The notes below the pieces were generated by a model. It was not told the origin of the DNA, did not search any database, and worked only from the letters and a program-made list of their open reading frames with translations. Below are positions 12,989 to 22,059 of a stretch of 64,000 nucleotides of DNA, in pieces. The DNA is taken from NCBI GenBank assembly GCA_013398955.1, contig VWPU01013462.1, positions 1 to 64,000 of the forward strand, given 5' to 3'. The position numbers and the translations under genes were made by a program. Every line of letters starts with the position of its first letter. Positions within the stretch are counted from its first letter, which is position 1. Source of the stretch: Callaeas wilsoni. Its lineage: Eukaryota > Chordata > Aves > Passeriformes > Callaeidae.

Positions 12989-13583
12989 GACGCTCCTTCG
13001 GGAGAGCCCTGGATGACACTGACCCACCCATCCCGGGATGCTCCTTTGGGAATGCCCTGGATAACGCTGACCCATCCATCCCGGGATGCTCCTTGGGGAA
13101 CGCGCTGGAAAACGCTGANNNNNNNNNNNNNNNNNNNNNNNNNNNNNNNNNNNNNNNNNNNNNNNNNNNNNNNNNNNNNNNNNNNNNNNNNNNNNNNNNN
13201 NNNNNNNNNNNNNNNNNNNNNNNNNNNNNNNNNNNNNNNNNNNNNNNNNNNNNNNNNNNNNNNNNNNNNNNNNNNNNNNNNNNNNNNNNNNNNNNNNNNN
13301 NNNNNNNNNNNNNNNNNNNNNNNNNNNNNNNNNNNNNNNNNNNNNNNNNNNNNNNNNNNNNNNNNGCCCTGGATGACACTGACCCGTCCATCCTGGGATT
13401 CTCCTTCAGGAAAGCCCTGGATAACACTGACCCATCCATCCTGGGATTCTCCTTCAGGAAAGCCCTGGATGACACTGACCCGTCCATCCTGGGATGCTCC
13501 TTCAGGAAAGCCCTGGATGACACTGACCCATCCACCCTGGGATCCTCCTTCAGGAAAGCCCTGGATGACAGTGACCCACCTCC
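12989..13583. repeat. 48-bp minisatellite interrupted by an assembly gap
   Basis: Units of the form 'gccctggatgacactgaccc' plus 'atcctgggattctccttc' plus 'aggaaa' repeat every 48 bases. Left of the gap the units are more GC-rich (ccgggatgctcc). The run of Ns (13119-13365) lies wholly inside the array, so the true unit number is unknown. The long open frames on both strands result from the 48-bp period. Confidence 0.92.
13119..13365. other. Assembly gap (247 N)
   Basis: Undetermined bases inside the 48-bp minisatellite; probably collapsed or unresolved repeat units. Confidence 0.99.
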
Positions 13584-15046
13584 AGCAGGCCCATTCCAGG
13601 TGAGATCCCAGCTGGGATCCTGGCACTGCTCCCACCCATCTCAGTCCAGCATGGAGCACTGGGCGATGCTGCCCGCGTCTCCTCCCAGCACTGTCCCACC
13701 CCTGGATGGGGATGGGGACACCGCAGCCCCTGCCACGGCCTCAAGCATCAGCCCGAGGTCTGGCTCCATCCCCAGCACTCCCTGAACCCAAAAATCCACC
13801 TCCAACTGCGGCAAACACGGCAAAACTATGGGAACAGCTCTTGTGGGAATGTGCCCATTGTCCTTGTTTCCCCTGCGCTGCAGGGCCTGTGGGTGGGAAT
13901 CACTTCTGCTTTAGGAAAACAACCAAAACCCTGACATGTGTTTTCTGGCCCATTTTGACCTCAAAATGTACAAGTGAGAAGATCTGTGTTTTGGCAGAGG
14001 ACAGCATGAATGTCTCCGAGCACACAGTGGCTCCTGGCATGTGGGGACACGACTGATCCCAGCTCAGGGAACAGCCCTGGCAGTGGCTTTGGGAGAGCTC
14101 CTGGATTGCCCTGGAGCCTCACTCCCACACCCTGGAGAGGAAGGTCCTTGGCTGCAGGGGAACCACAGGGTGAGACCCAGAGACACAAAATGTTTGGATG
14201 TCCCACGGTGCTGTGTCCAGCCGCAGATGTTTCCATGTTGGGAATGTGAACTCACATGATTCCCAAATTTGACAGTGTCTGTACAGCACAGTGTGATGAA
14301 AGCTGAAGTACTTCAGGCACTGGTACAGCCAGGGAAGCAGACAGGAGTCTCCCCACTCCAAATTTAGCTCTTTATTGATTTTCCAGCTGCATCCATCAGT
14401 CATTGTCCCAGTGCTCAAATTACCCATTAAAGACATCACAGAAATGAGAGGAAAACAAGACATGGCTGTGGTTTTGATGAAAAACGCTAAACATCCCAAA
14501 CAGCAACTTCTGGAAGGAAAATCTTTCCTTTTTAGGGTGGGGACTGGGTTACATTTGTTCTTGAACAGCTCGGAGGCACTGAGGGCTCCTGGCTGCTTGT
14601 GGTCCGGGGCTTGACCATATCTCCCAGCTCCCATGCCCTCATTCCGTGTGCCACTGGCAGCCCTATGACCTCCAGGAGAGACTCAGAGGCCTCCATTCCA
14701 GCTTGTAACCTGTGTCAGATTAAAGGATAAACATAAAACCAGTTTCAAAATCCCCATGGCTGCACTGGAGTGGGTGTGATGTCCTCTGTCCGTGCTGCTG
14801 CTTCCTCTCACCTACAGTGACCCCCGCAGTGGTGACTGCAGCTGGGTCACACCCTGTGGGTCTGCCCCAGAGGCCTGACCTGTCTGAGATGTCCCTGGGA
14901 TCAGAGGGATGTCCCCTGTGCTCGTATCCATCACCCCCACAGCTGCATTGTGGAGGGACCCAAGGGTCAGGGATTGGAGATGCCCTTAACACCCACCTAC
15001 TTGGAGATGCCCTTCCTCGAGGTTTTACTCCATGAATTTGATTGGA
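13584..15046. other. No gene recognised
   Basis: Unique sequence between the minisatellite and a CR1. Open frames have no recognisable features. Confidence 0.45.
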
Positions 15047-15315
15047 TGTGGGGGAATGGCTTCAAACTGAAGGAGAGTAGGTTTAGATTAGATATTTGGA
15101 AGAAAACCTTCACTGTGAGGGTGGTGAGGCCCTGGCTCAGGGTGCCCAGAGAAGCTGTGGCTGCCCCTGGATCCCTGGAAATGTCCAAGGCCAGGTTGGA
15201 CAGGGTTTGGAGCAGCCTGGGACAGTGGAAGGTGTCCCTGACCATGGCAGGGGGTGGAGCTGAATGGGTTTTAGGTCCCTTCCAACCCAAACCCTTCTGT
15301 GAATCTATAAATAAA
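15047..15315 (+). repeat. CR1 LINE, 3' end
   Basis: Typical 3' block: 'tttagattagatatttggaa', 'ggccctggctcagggtgcc', 'gcccctggatccctggaa' and 'cccttccaacccaaaccc', ending in the 'aatctata' tail. It lies about 0.5 kb beyond the 3' end of the glutamine synthetase gene. Confidence 0.92.
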
Positions 15316-15801
15316 TCTATGACCTTCACCTTGTGAAGAGACTCCAGCCCAAGGAGCTGCGCCGTGACCCTGTGGTTCGCCAAGGCAGCAGGGGGGGTGT
15401 CCCCAGGGTCCCCTCCTGCACCCAAAGGTGTCCCCAGAGGGGAGGGCTGTGCTGGCTGTGCCGGGGCCGGGCTGGCTGTGCTGACTCAGCAGCACACACC
15501 CTGTGTAAACGCCCGCCAGCTGCTGCCCTGGCCGCTGTTTGCTCAGCCCACGCTGCTCTGTTTGCCTTTGGGATCACGATGGAAGGAGATGGCCTTTGGG
15601 CCAGAAAATGAGGCAAGGCAGCTCCAGGCACCTGCCTCAAGGATCCTCCAGCATCTCCGCTCCTCCAGCTCCTGCCCAGGCTGCTCAGTAGCTGCAACCC
15701 ACCAGCAACACCCAAATTAAAACCTCCACGGAGCTCTAGGAGCTACAGAAAAATGCACTCGCCACGGCATAACCCAGCTGCTTGTGCAGCCAGGAAAATT
15801 A

Positions 15802-15807
15802 TTTATT
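15802..15807 (-). terminator. Poly(A) signal AATAAA of the glutamine synthetase gene (candidate)
   Basis: TTTATT on the plus strand reads AATAAA on the coding strand, about 375 bases after the stop codon. It is the first canonical signal I found downstream of the gene, so the 3' UTR probably covers about 15785-16182. The actual cleavage site is not visible. Confidence 0.55.
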
Positions 15808-16182
15808 ATCATTTCCTTGCAACAGAGATATGGAAAAAAAAAGCACCCACTCTCCCCAGGTGCAAACAGCAGCGGCTGCAGCATCCACGTTGGGATCTAC
15901 GTACATCACAGTGTAAAGTCCATCGGGGAAAAAAATTCAATCCGAGTTTTAAAAAAAACAACCTCACGACCTAAAATCAGGAACCAGAAAAACAAAGTGG
16001 TTGAGAAAAATAGGTTGGGCCCCTCCCTCTTGCTATAAAATATATATTTCTAAGGCGACGTTTCACAAGACCAGAAGCGAGGTTCCTAAAGAGTCTGAGC
16101 TTGCAGCCGGAGACACCGCACAGGCACAAATCCCACGTGAGAAGCTACTGGAGGCACGAGAACCTCCACCCACCCTGCGGCC

Positions 16183-16504
16183 TCAGTGGTCAGCGTAGTC
16201 CTTGGTCTCCACCCCGGTCTCGTTGAGCACCGTCGTCCTCATGATGGCCTCGGTGACCGCGTAGGGGTCGCAGTTGGCCGCCGGCCGCCGGTCCTCGAAG
16301 TAGCCGTAGCCATCCTGGCCGACCTGGCGTGGGATGCGGATGCTGGCGCCTCGGTTGGCCACGCCGGCGGAGAACTCGAAGATGTTGGAGGTCTCGTGGT
16401 GGCCGGTGAGGCGCCGGGAGTTGTCCCTGCCGCCCCGCGGGTCGTACACGCAGATGTGGTAATCGTGCCGCTTGCTCAGCTTCTCGATGGCAGCTTCGAT
16501 GTGT
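16183..16504 (-). CDS. Glutamine synthetase exon 7 (last coding exon)
   Basis: Codes for residues 268-374 and TGA (16183-16185). It contains [10 protein letters not shown] (R299, E305), [11 protein letters not shown] (R319, R324) and [13 protein letters not shown] (E338, R340), which bind ATP and glutamate. The acceptor is gcacag before 16504. Confidence 0.93.
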
Positions 16505-19500
16505 CTGTGCGAGGGGAGAGGGGGTTCAGTAGGTCCATTTGGGGGGTGTCACCCCCTCCTCCTGGGCAGGGCAAGGACAGCCCAGGGGACACCCTCCTAT
16601 GAACAGCTGCTCTTAAAATAATGAGCTGGGACAGCCCCAGCCCTGCCTGGCGCAGCCACACAGGTAGGGAGACACTTCCACATGGCCCAGGACATCCCTG
16701 ACCTCCCAGGTACATCCCAAGGACTCACTTGAGCCCTGAGACTCCTCTCGAGACACCCCCAGGACTCACTTGAGGCCCCCATCTCTGCGCATCTCCTCGG
16801 TGCTGTAGTTGGTGTGACACCCGGCGCCGTTCCAGTTGCCGGTCATCGGTTTGGGGTCCAGCGTGGCCACGACCCCAAAGTCCTCGCAGACGCGGTGGAG
16901 GATGAACCGAGCCATCCAGAGGTGATCCCCCATCTCAATGCCTTCACACGGGCCCACCTGGAACTCCCACTGGAAGGGGCGAGCAGATAACAGGTAAGGA
17001 CGGGCAGGTGGGTGCCTCCTGAGCCACCACATCCCTGCCCTCCCGGCCTGGGCTGTGGCTCAATGTTACCCTTGGGAATCAGCAACATGGATGGGGAGCA
17101 CCGAGTCAAGCAACAGGGCAGCTTTGGCATGCAAAACAATGGGAATAAACTGCTCATGACTGCGCAGAGCAAATCAGAGGGGTTTTTAATCAAAACAGAG
17201 GTAAACAAGCACCACGTGTGAGTGAGGCTGGTGCTGGAGCTGCTGTGTGCAGGACCCCCAGCCCACACTGCAAACAGGGCAGAGGATTAACGAGGAGCCT
17301 GTTGGTCCTTCCCAGGGCTGCTCCCTGCCCGGCTGGAGCCAGGCTTGCACCACCCACGGTGACTAAGCACAGGGTGACTTCTTTACGGCTGCTGGCATGG
17401 AAGAGCCTGAGCCCAGGACACAGAAGGCAGCCAAGAAGGACCCTTAAGAAGGTGGGGCAAACAGCAGGGTCGGTAAAAGTCCTCCCTCGGCTCCACTGCA
17501 GATAAGCCCTCGCTTATCACGGCCACATCAGCAGCGGGAGAGTCAGCGAGCCGCAGTCAGTCAGTCTGGCCACCTGCCTAATGCAATTTCCTGCTCCCTC
17601 CTAGATAAACCCAAACCCTCCCAACTGCTCCCCAGGGCCATGTCCCACCCGAGCTTCCCAGTTCCAGAACAGGGTGCAGACCCCATCACTCCACATGGTG
17701 TTCCCACAGCCTGTCCCAGCTCCTGCTGTCCCCTGCACCCCTGCTCCCACCGGGGAGCTCCCAGCTCTGCTCCGGCTGCCAGAGCTCAGGCTGAGCTGTG
17801 CAAAGAGCTCAGGGTGAGTTAGGAGGAAATCAAATGCACATTTCCATTCTAGCAGTGCAATTGCTCCCATCCAGGCAAAACCGATGTGAGGAGTCACTGG
17901 ATTCGATATTCCAGAGGAGCTGGGAGTTGCTGGGTTATTCCAGCCCTGTGATAACTCATATCCATCACCAGGAACGGGCTGCCTGGGGCCATCCACACGT
18001 ACCTGGGAGGGCATCACCTCTGCATTGGTGCCACAGATCTTCACCCCCGCATAGAGACAAGCCTTGTAGTGGGACTCCACAATATCACGCCCGTACACCT
18101 TATCTGCTCCAACCCCACAGTAATAGGGGCCTGGAAAGAACAAGGAGTCACCACCCAAGGAAAGCTTGGGGGAGCAACAACAGCACTGTAGCATAATCCC
18201 ACACTCCCAGGTACCTGCTGCCATGGGCAGAGGATTTATGGGGATTAAAATGATGTTTCTCTCCACAGGACATCAAGCCACCGACCCCAGCTCCAGGACC
18301 AGCAGTGTGAGCAGTTCATCTGTGCAACCTCAGCCTTATCTGGGCAGTTAAATAAGACTTGTAACACATCATCTGGGAGATGGCCTCAGATAAGGAAAGT
18401 TTGGTCTGCCCCGGGGCACCTCCCTGACCCTCTGAGCACATCAAGGGTCCGAGATTGTTCTGACAACAGCTGGCATTGTTCATGGCTAGAAAATCCAATT
18501 CGCTGGGGTTTGATATCTTCCCCATTCAAGCAGGTGAGGCAAAGATCTTCTCTTCGCCTGGGGGAAGGGAGATGGTGCAAGCAGGCGGTCCACACAAAAA
18601 TCAGGTTGGGAAACCTCTGGCTCTGTCCCAGGAGGCAGCTGAGGAGCCGGCTCGCTGCTGCAGGAGGGCACAACGCACCGTGCCAAGCCCTTTCCCCAAC
18701 AGCCACGGGGAGGAGGTTTTTCCAGCCCAGTTCTCCAGCCCTTGCCAAACAAGTCGTGCAGCTGAGCTGTTTGTGCAAGCAGGGTCCGGCGGGAGCGGCG
18801 CGGCCGCCCGGCTCACGTGAGCCACGGGGCACCAGGTGCTCTGGGCAAACAGCCCCTACCTGGGGTCATCCTGACGGCAAAGCTGCCCCGAGGTTGGGAG
18901 GGGGTAACTGCCACCACCCAGCACCCCACAAGCAGCAGGGTGGGAGCTGAGGCAAGATTTTGGGCTGGGGCAGGGCGGGAGCTCTTACCCTGCGGGCCGG
19001 GGAAGCCGTTGTCGGGCCAGCCGTAGGGGTGGCCGTTGATGCCCAGCAGCGTGTACTCCTGCTCCATCCCGAACCAGGGGTGGCTGTCCTTCACCAGGTC
19101 CATGACTTTCTTGCACGTGTGTCTCAGGTTGGTCTCTGGGAGCAGAGAGGCCCAGGTTAGAGCCCTGCTGTGAGCCAGCACCCACCACGCTCTGCTCCAT
19201 CCCACTCAGAGACCGAGGCTCCACCAATGCCAAGTGCTTCCCACAGAAGCCTTAAGGAAATCATGAGTGAATTCCCCTTCCTGCTCACCAAATTCCCCCT
19301 CGCAGTTACTCCATCACCAGAGCATCAAACCACAGGCCAAGAGGGTTTAATTACCCTGTTCCCGAAACCACTGCTGATGGTCCATGAACATCCTCCTCCT
19401 CTTACTCACTGAGAGACCAGGAGCCTTACCCCAGCCCCATCCTACAGGCATTCAGCAGACCTGGGAACAGGGGCTTCCATCACTCCTTCACCCCCATCCT

Positions 19501-21619
19501 CTTTCTACCAGCCTCATCCTAATTATCCTTATCTTTCTCCAGCTCCATGGTTTTGGTTAGCATCCAGATTGGCTGGCCCTGCCTTGCCCTTTCGAGGTGT
19601 TCAAGGCAACTGGGTCCTTGCCAGGAAAACACAGATAGCAGAGAACAGTCCAGACATGGGACAACGTGCCAGGCAAAGGGAATGAGAGCTTGGACCAAGA
19701 CAGTAGGGAAAGAGGCTGAAAAACTGCTGTGACAGGGACGGGCAGGCTCCAGGCTGCACATTCTGCCTTAACTTGCAATAAAAGCCCCAGAGCAGCTACA
19801 ACAGAGCGTGGGGCTGGAGGGAAGCAGCGGCAGATGGGGAGCAAGGGAAAGACAATTCCTTGCCTCGAGCCCACAGCCCTTAAGGTCCATGGAAACCCAC
19901 CTGGGGAAGGGCTGGAGGGTGCCCCCCTCTCGCCAGCAGGGTGCTGGGCTGAGCTCTCTCTGCCCCGGGAGCTCCAGCATCAGGGACACGAATCTCAACC
20001 ACGACACTTCCCCCACCCGTGTCTGGACGCTGCTGGAGGAGGAATCAGCCCCGTCTTTCACCATCCCTGCCCACAGCCCCCGCTCTCCCGGCAGAGCTGC
20101 ATCGCCCGCAGATGCCCTCTCCCTCCCCCTCACAGCCAGCGGGGCACAGCCCTGACTGACTGGCAAATATCCGGTTATTTGCCGGCAAATAACCCCTCCA
20201 GGAGCCCCTCAGCGCGTCCCTGCAAACAGGCTCCTTTTCCTGCGTCTGGGGCTTTATCAGAGGGACAAGACGGACTGCAGACTCCTGTGACTGCACACTC
20301 CGTGATAAGAGCGAGAGCCGCGCGTTCTGGGGCTGTTTGCAAAAGGTCACTCTGAGCGAGCACACGCCGGCTCAGCATCTTCTCCTTCCTTTTCTGCAGC
20401 CTCCCACCAGCGAGGAGAGCAACCACAACCCCGGCACGTTAAAACCCCCGCACTTCCAGCTCCTGCACCCCCGGGGCTGGGCGAGCTCGGGCTCGAGAGC
20501 CGGCAGACGCCTTTGGCGAGTGCCGCGGGTGAGCTCCGCGTCTCGCTGCTCTTCTCCTCGCCCTGTGCCACTAAAACAGGTTCCTGCAAACAACCACCGC
20601 CACCAGCGCTTGGATTTCGGAGCCTCGGGCCAAGTGCTCGGCGCTGAGCTGCGTCCCAGGGCCAGCGGTCCGAAGCAAGCGGCCCCTGGGGGAGGTGACA
20701 CCCTAAATAATACGGGGGTGACCCTCGGGAGCCGGGGGTGCTCACCTGCGGGTTTCCTGTTGTACTTCAGCACTTCGCAGAGCACCAGCTTGTTGGGGTC
20801 CAGGCAAAAAGGGTCCCTGAACATGCAGACGGGCACCAGGAACATGTCGCTGTTGGAGCCCTCTGCCTGTGCTGTGCTGGAGCCATCGAAATTCCACTCG
20901 GGGACATCTGCGAGGCAGGAGGGGGACGGAGGAGGGAGTGAGGTTGGGAAAACGTCCACATACAGATTGTGCCAAGTGCTGGTGGCTCAGATACAGGACG
21001 GAGCACCCAAAGGGCGCCGAGTTCCATGGGATGGTGGCCACAAAAGTTTTCTTGCACGTTCCCGGAGTCCATCGGTGCTCCCTGAGCATCAGTGTGCTCA
21101 CCCCCCCAGCACCATCAGGCGCGGGCAGGATCAGTCCCAGCCACTCCACCTCCCTCTGCCAAACCCCATCCAGATGCCGACACGTCTCCATGCCTGTTTG
21201 CCTGGTGGAAAGGGGCGAGGAACTCATCCTCTCCTTCCCACCCAGCACTAAAAGAGATCAGCGGATTAAGCAAACCGCAGGGACGCAGGTTGGATATTTA
21301 CCCTGCTGCTCGGTGCAACCCCACCAGACAGCTGCAACGGGTATCCCTGGTGCCAACTCCCACCGCCCGAAGCACCCCAGAACTTTTCCCAGGCGATGCT
21401 CAGGGCCCTCCACCACGCCACCCATCACCCAGAGGGACAAGCAGCCGCGTTACCTTCGATGCTCTTGGGCTCTTTGTCGAGGGTCCTGCTCTTGCAGCGC
21501 ACGCCCTCGCCGCTGCCGTCGATCCAGACGTAGGTGACCTGAACCCTGCCATCCTGGGGCAGCCTCATGTACTGCTCCCGCACCAGCTTGTTCAGCCTGG
21601 AGCTGTGCGACACCGACAT
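16183..21619 (-). CDS. Glutamine synthetase, GLUL-like paralogue (6 coding exons)
   Basis: Glutamate-ammonia ligase makes glutamine from glutamate, ammonia and ATP; the vertebrate enzyme is a decamer. Coding segments 21619-21454, 20907-20746, 19135-18989, 18130-18003, 16969-16770 and 16504-16183 all have GT-AG introns and agreeing phases, and join to 374 codons plus TGA. The family length is about 373. The beta-grasp N-domain covers roughly residues 25-110 and the catalytic domain 112-374. Conserved residues fall at the human positions: D63, E134 and E136 (in GMEQEY), E196, E203, H253 (NGAGCHTN), R299, E305, R319, R324, E338 and R340. The enzyme should therefore be active. It departs from GLUL as I remember it at many surface positions, at the N-terminus (K14 is R) and at the C-terminus (ends DYADH). 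The neighbouring gene is NELFB, not the usual GLUL neighbours. I take it for a second, diverged glutamine synthetase and leave the symbol blank; a fast-evolving GLUL itself is the alternative. Confidence 0.93.
16770..16969 (-). CDS. Glutamine synthetase exon 6
   Basis: Residues 202-267 plus two bases of 268. It begins [10 protein letters not shown] (E203) and carries [11 protein letters not shown] with H253. The acceptor follows cccttccag and the donor is AA|GTGAG. Confidence 0.93.
18003..18130 (-). CDS. Glutamine synthetase exon 5
   Basis: Residues 159-201, [18 protein letters not shown] through NAEVMPSQ with metal ligand E196. The donor is CAG|GTACGT and the acceptor ttccag. Confidence 0.92.
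18989..19135 (-). CDS. Glutamine synthetase exon 4
   Basis: Residues 110-158, including [14 protein letters not shown] with the metal-binding pair E134 and E136. The donor is AGG|GTAAG and the acceptor ctcccag. Confidence 0.93.
20173..20194. other. Perfect 22-bp palindrome in glutamine synthetase intron 3
   Basis: GGTTATTTGCC is followed directly by its exact reverse complement. Another GGCAAATA lies just upstream at 20162. Such a site could bind a dimeric factor or form a cruciform; the factor cannot be named. Confidence 0.8.
20746..20907 (-). CDS. Glutamine synthetase exon 3
   Basis: Residues 56-109, from [11 protein letters not shown] (D63 acts on ammonium) to [14 protein letters not shown]. 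The family usually has FRKDPNKL here; this copy has FCLDPNKL. The donor is CAG|GTGAG and the acceptor cctcgcag. Confidence 0.93.
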
Positions 21620-21629
21620 GGCGACGGCC
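21454..21629 (-). CDS. Glutamine synthetase exon 2 with start codon
   Basis: After the acceptor ccctcgcag there are ten bases of 5' UTR (to 21620), then ATG at 21619 in good context (GTCGCCATGT). It codes for residues 1-55 and the first base of codon 56. [19 protein letters not shown] is the family's N-domain signature. The start aligns with that of vertebrate GLUL. Confidence 0.9.
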
Positions 21630-21739
21630 CTGCGAGGGCGCACACGTGAGTGCCACACCACCCCCGGTGCACCTCCCCATGGGTATTTTACAAACCAACC
21701 TCCCAGCCCAAAACAAGACACCCCAAATCCCTCCCCCGG

Positions 21740-21905
21740 CCACGCGGAGTGTCCGCGGCGGGACTCGAACCCGCGATCCCGCACTCACCGGGCCCAGCGC
21801 TGCCCGCGCCCGCTCCGCCCGCGCTTTAAAGGCGCCCGCGGTCGGGGGCGGCGCGGAGGCGGCTCCGCCCCGGGGCGGCAGCGCTGAGCCCCGGCCCCCA
21901 CCCCC
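21740..21905 (-). promoter_or_regulatory. Glutamine synthetase promoter and non-coding exon 1 (CpG island)
   Basis: Very GC-rich. A good splice donor (CCCG|GTGAGT) ends a non-coding exon at 21789, joined to the acceptor at 21629 by a 159-bp intron. A TTTAAA box lies at 21825-21830 on the coding strand, about 35 bases before the donor. If it is the TATA element, exon 1 would be only about 10-15 bases; more likely transcription starts at several points in the island. The exact start site cannot be read from sequence. Confidence 0.6.
21751..21774 (-). other. tRNA-type T-arm with perfect Pol III B-box in intron 1
   Basis: On the coding strand the stem GCGGG, loop TTCGAGT and stem CCCGC form a perfect tRNA T-arm followed by CGCGGAC, placed as a tRNA acceptor 3' strand would be. 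It contains GGTTCGAGTCC, an exact match to the B-box consensus GGTTCGANTCC. No A-box or D/anticodon arm is found at tRNA spacing, so this is not a complete tRNA gene. It begins 14 bases inside intron 1. Confidence 0.7.
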
Positions 21906-21939
21906 AGAGACACCCATTGAGGACCTTCAGTATTGCTTC

Positions 21940-22059
21940 CTTTTCGTATTAAAGTATTACTTATTAAAAGCGACAGCTACCGCATGGCTAAAGCATCACT
22001 TTATTTAAAAAGTTGCGAGTTATTGGCTAAATAACTTATTGTTTATTAAAAAATAGCAG
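21940..22059. other. AT-rich segment directly upstream of the CpG promoter
   Basis: A sharp change from the CpG island to AT-rich sequence with TTTATT at 22011 and 22043 (AATAAA on the minus strand). It might mark the poly(A) region of an upstream minus-strand transcript, but no gene for it was found. Confidence 0.3.

Noticed and set aside
12754..13785. Long open frames on both strands, up to 340 codons
   Set aside because: They run through the N gap and consist of 16-residue repeats from the 48-bp minisatellite; they stay open only because 48 is divisible by three.
20337..21537. Plus-strand frames of 304 and 222 codons
   Set aside because: Antisense to glutamine synthetase exons 2-3 and their introns; a shadow of the real gene in CpG-rich DNA.
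21425..21784. N-terminal extension of glutamine synthetase through intron 1
   Set aside because: The frame is open into the intron but has no ATG (its apparent start is GTG) and a good 3' splice site lies just before the real ATG.
21751..21842. Complete tRNA gene on the minus strand
   Set aside because: The T-arm is perfect and a 6-of-7 acceptor-like match (GACCGCG) exists 92 bases away, but there is no A-box, D-arm or anticodon arm.
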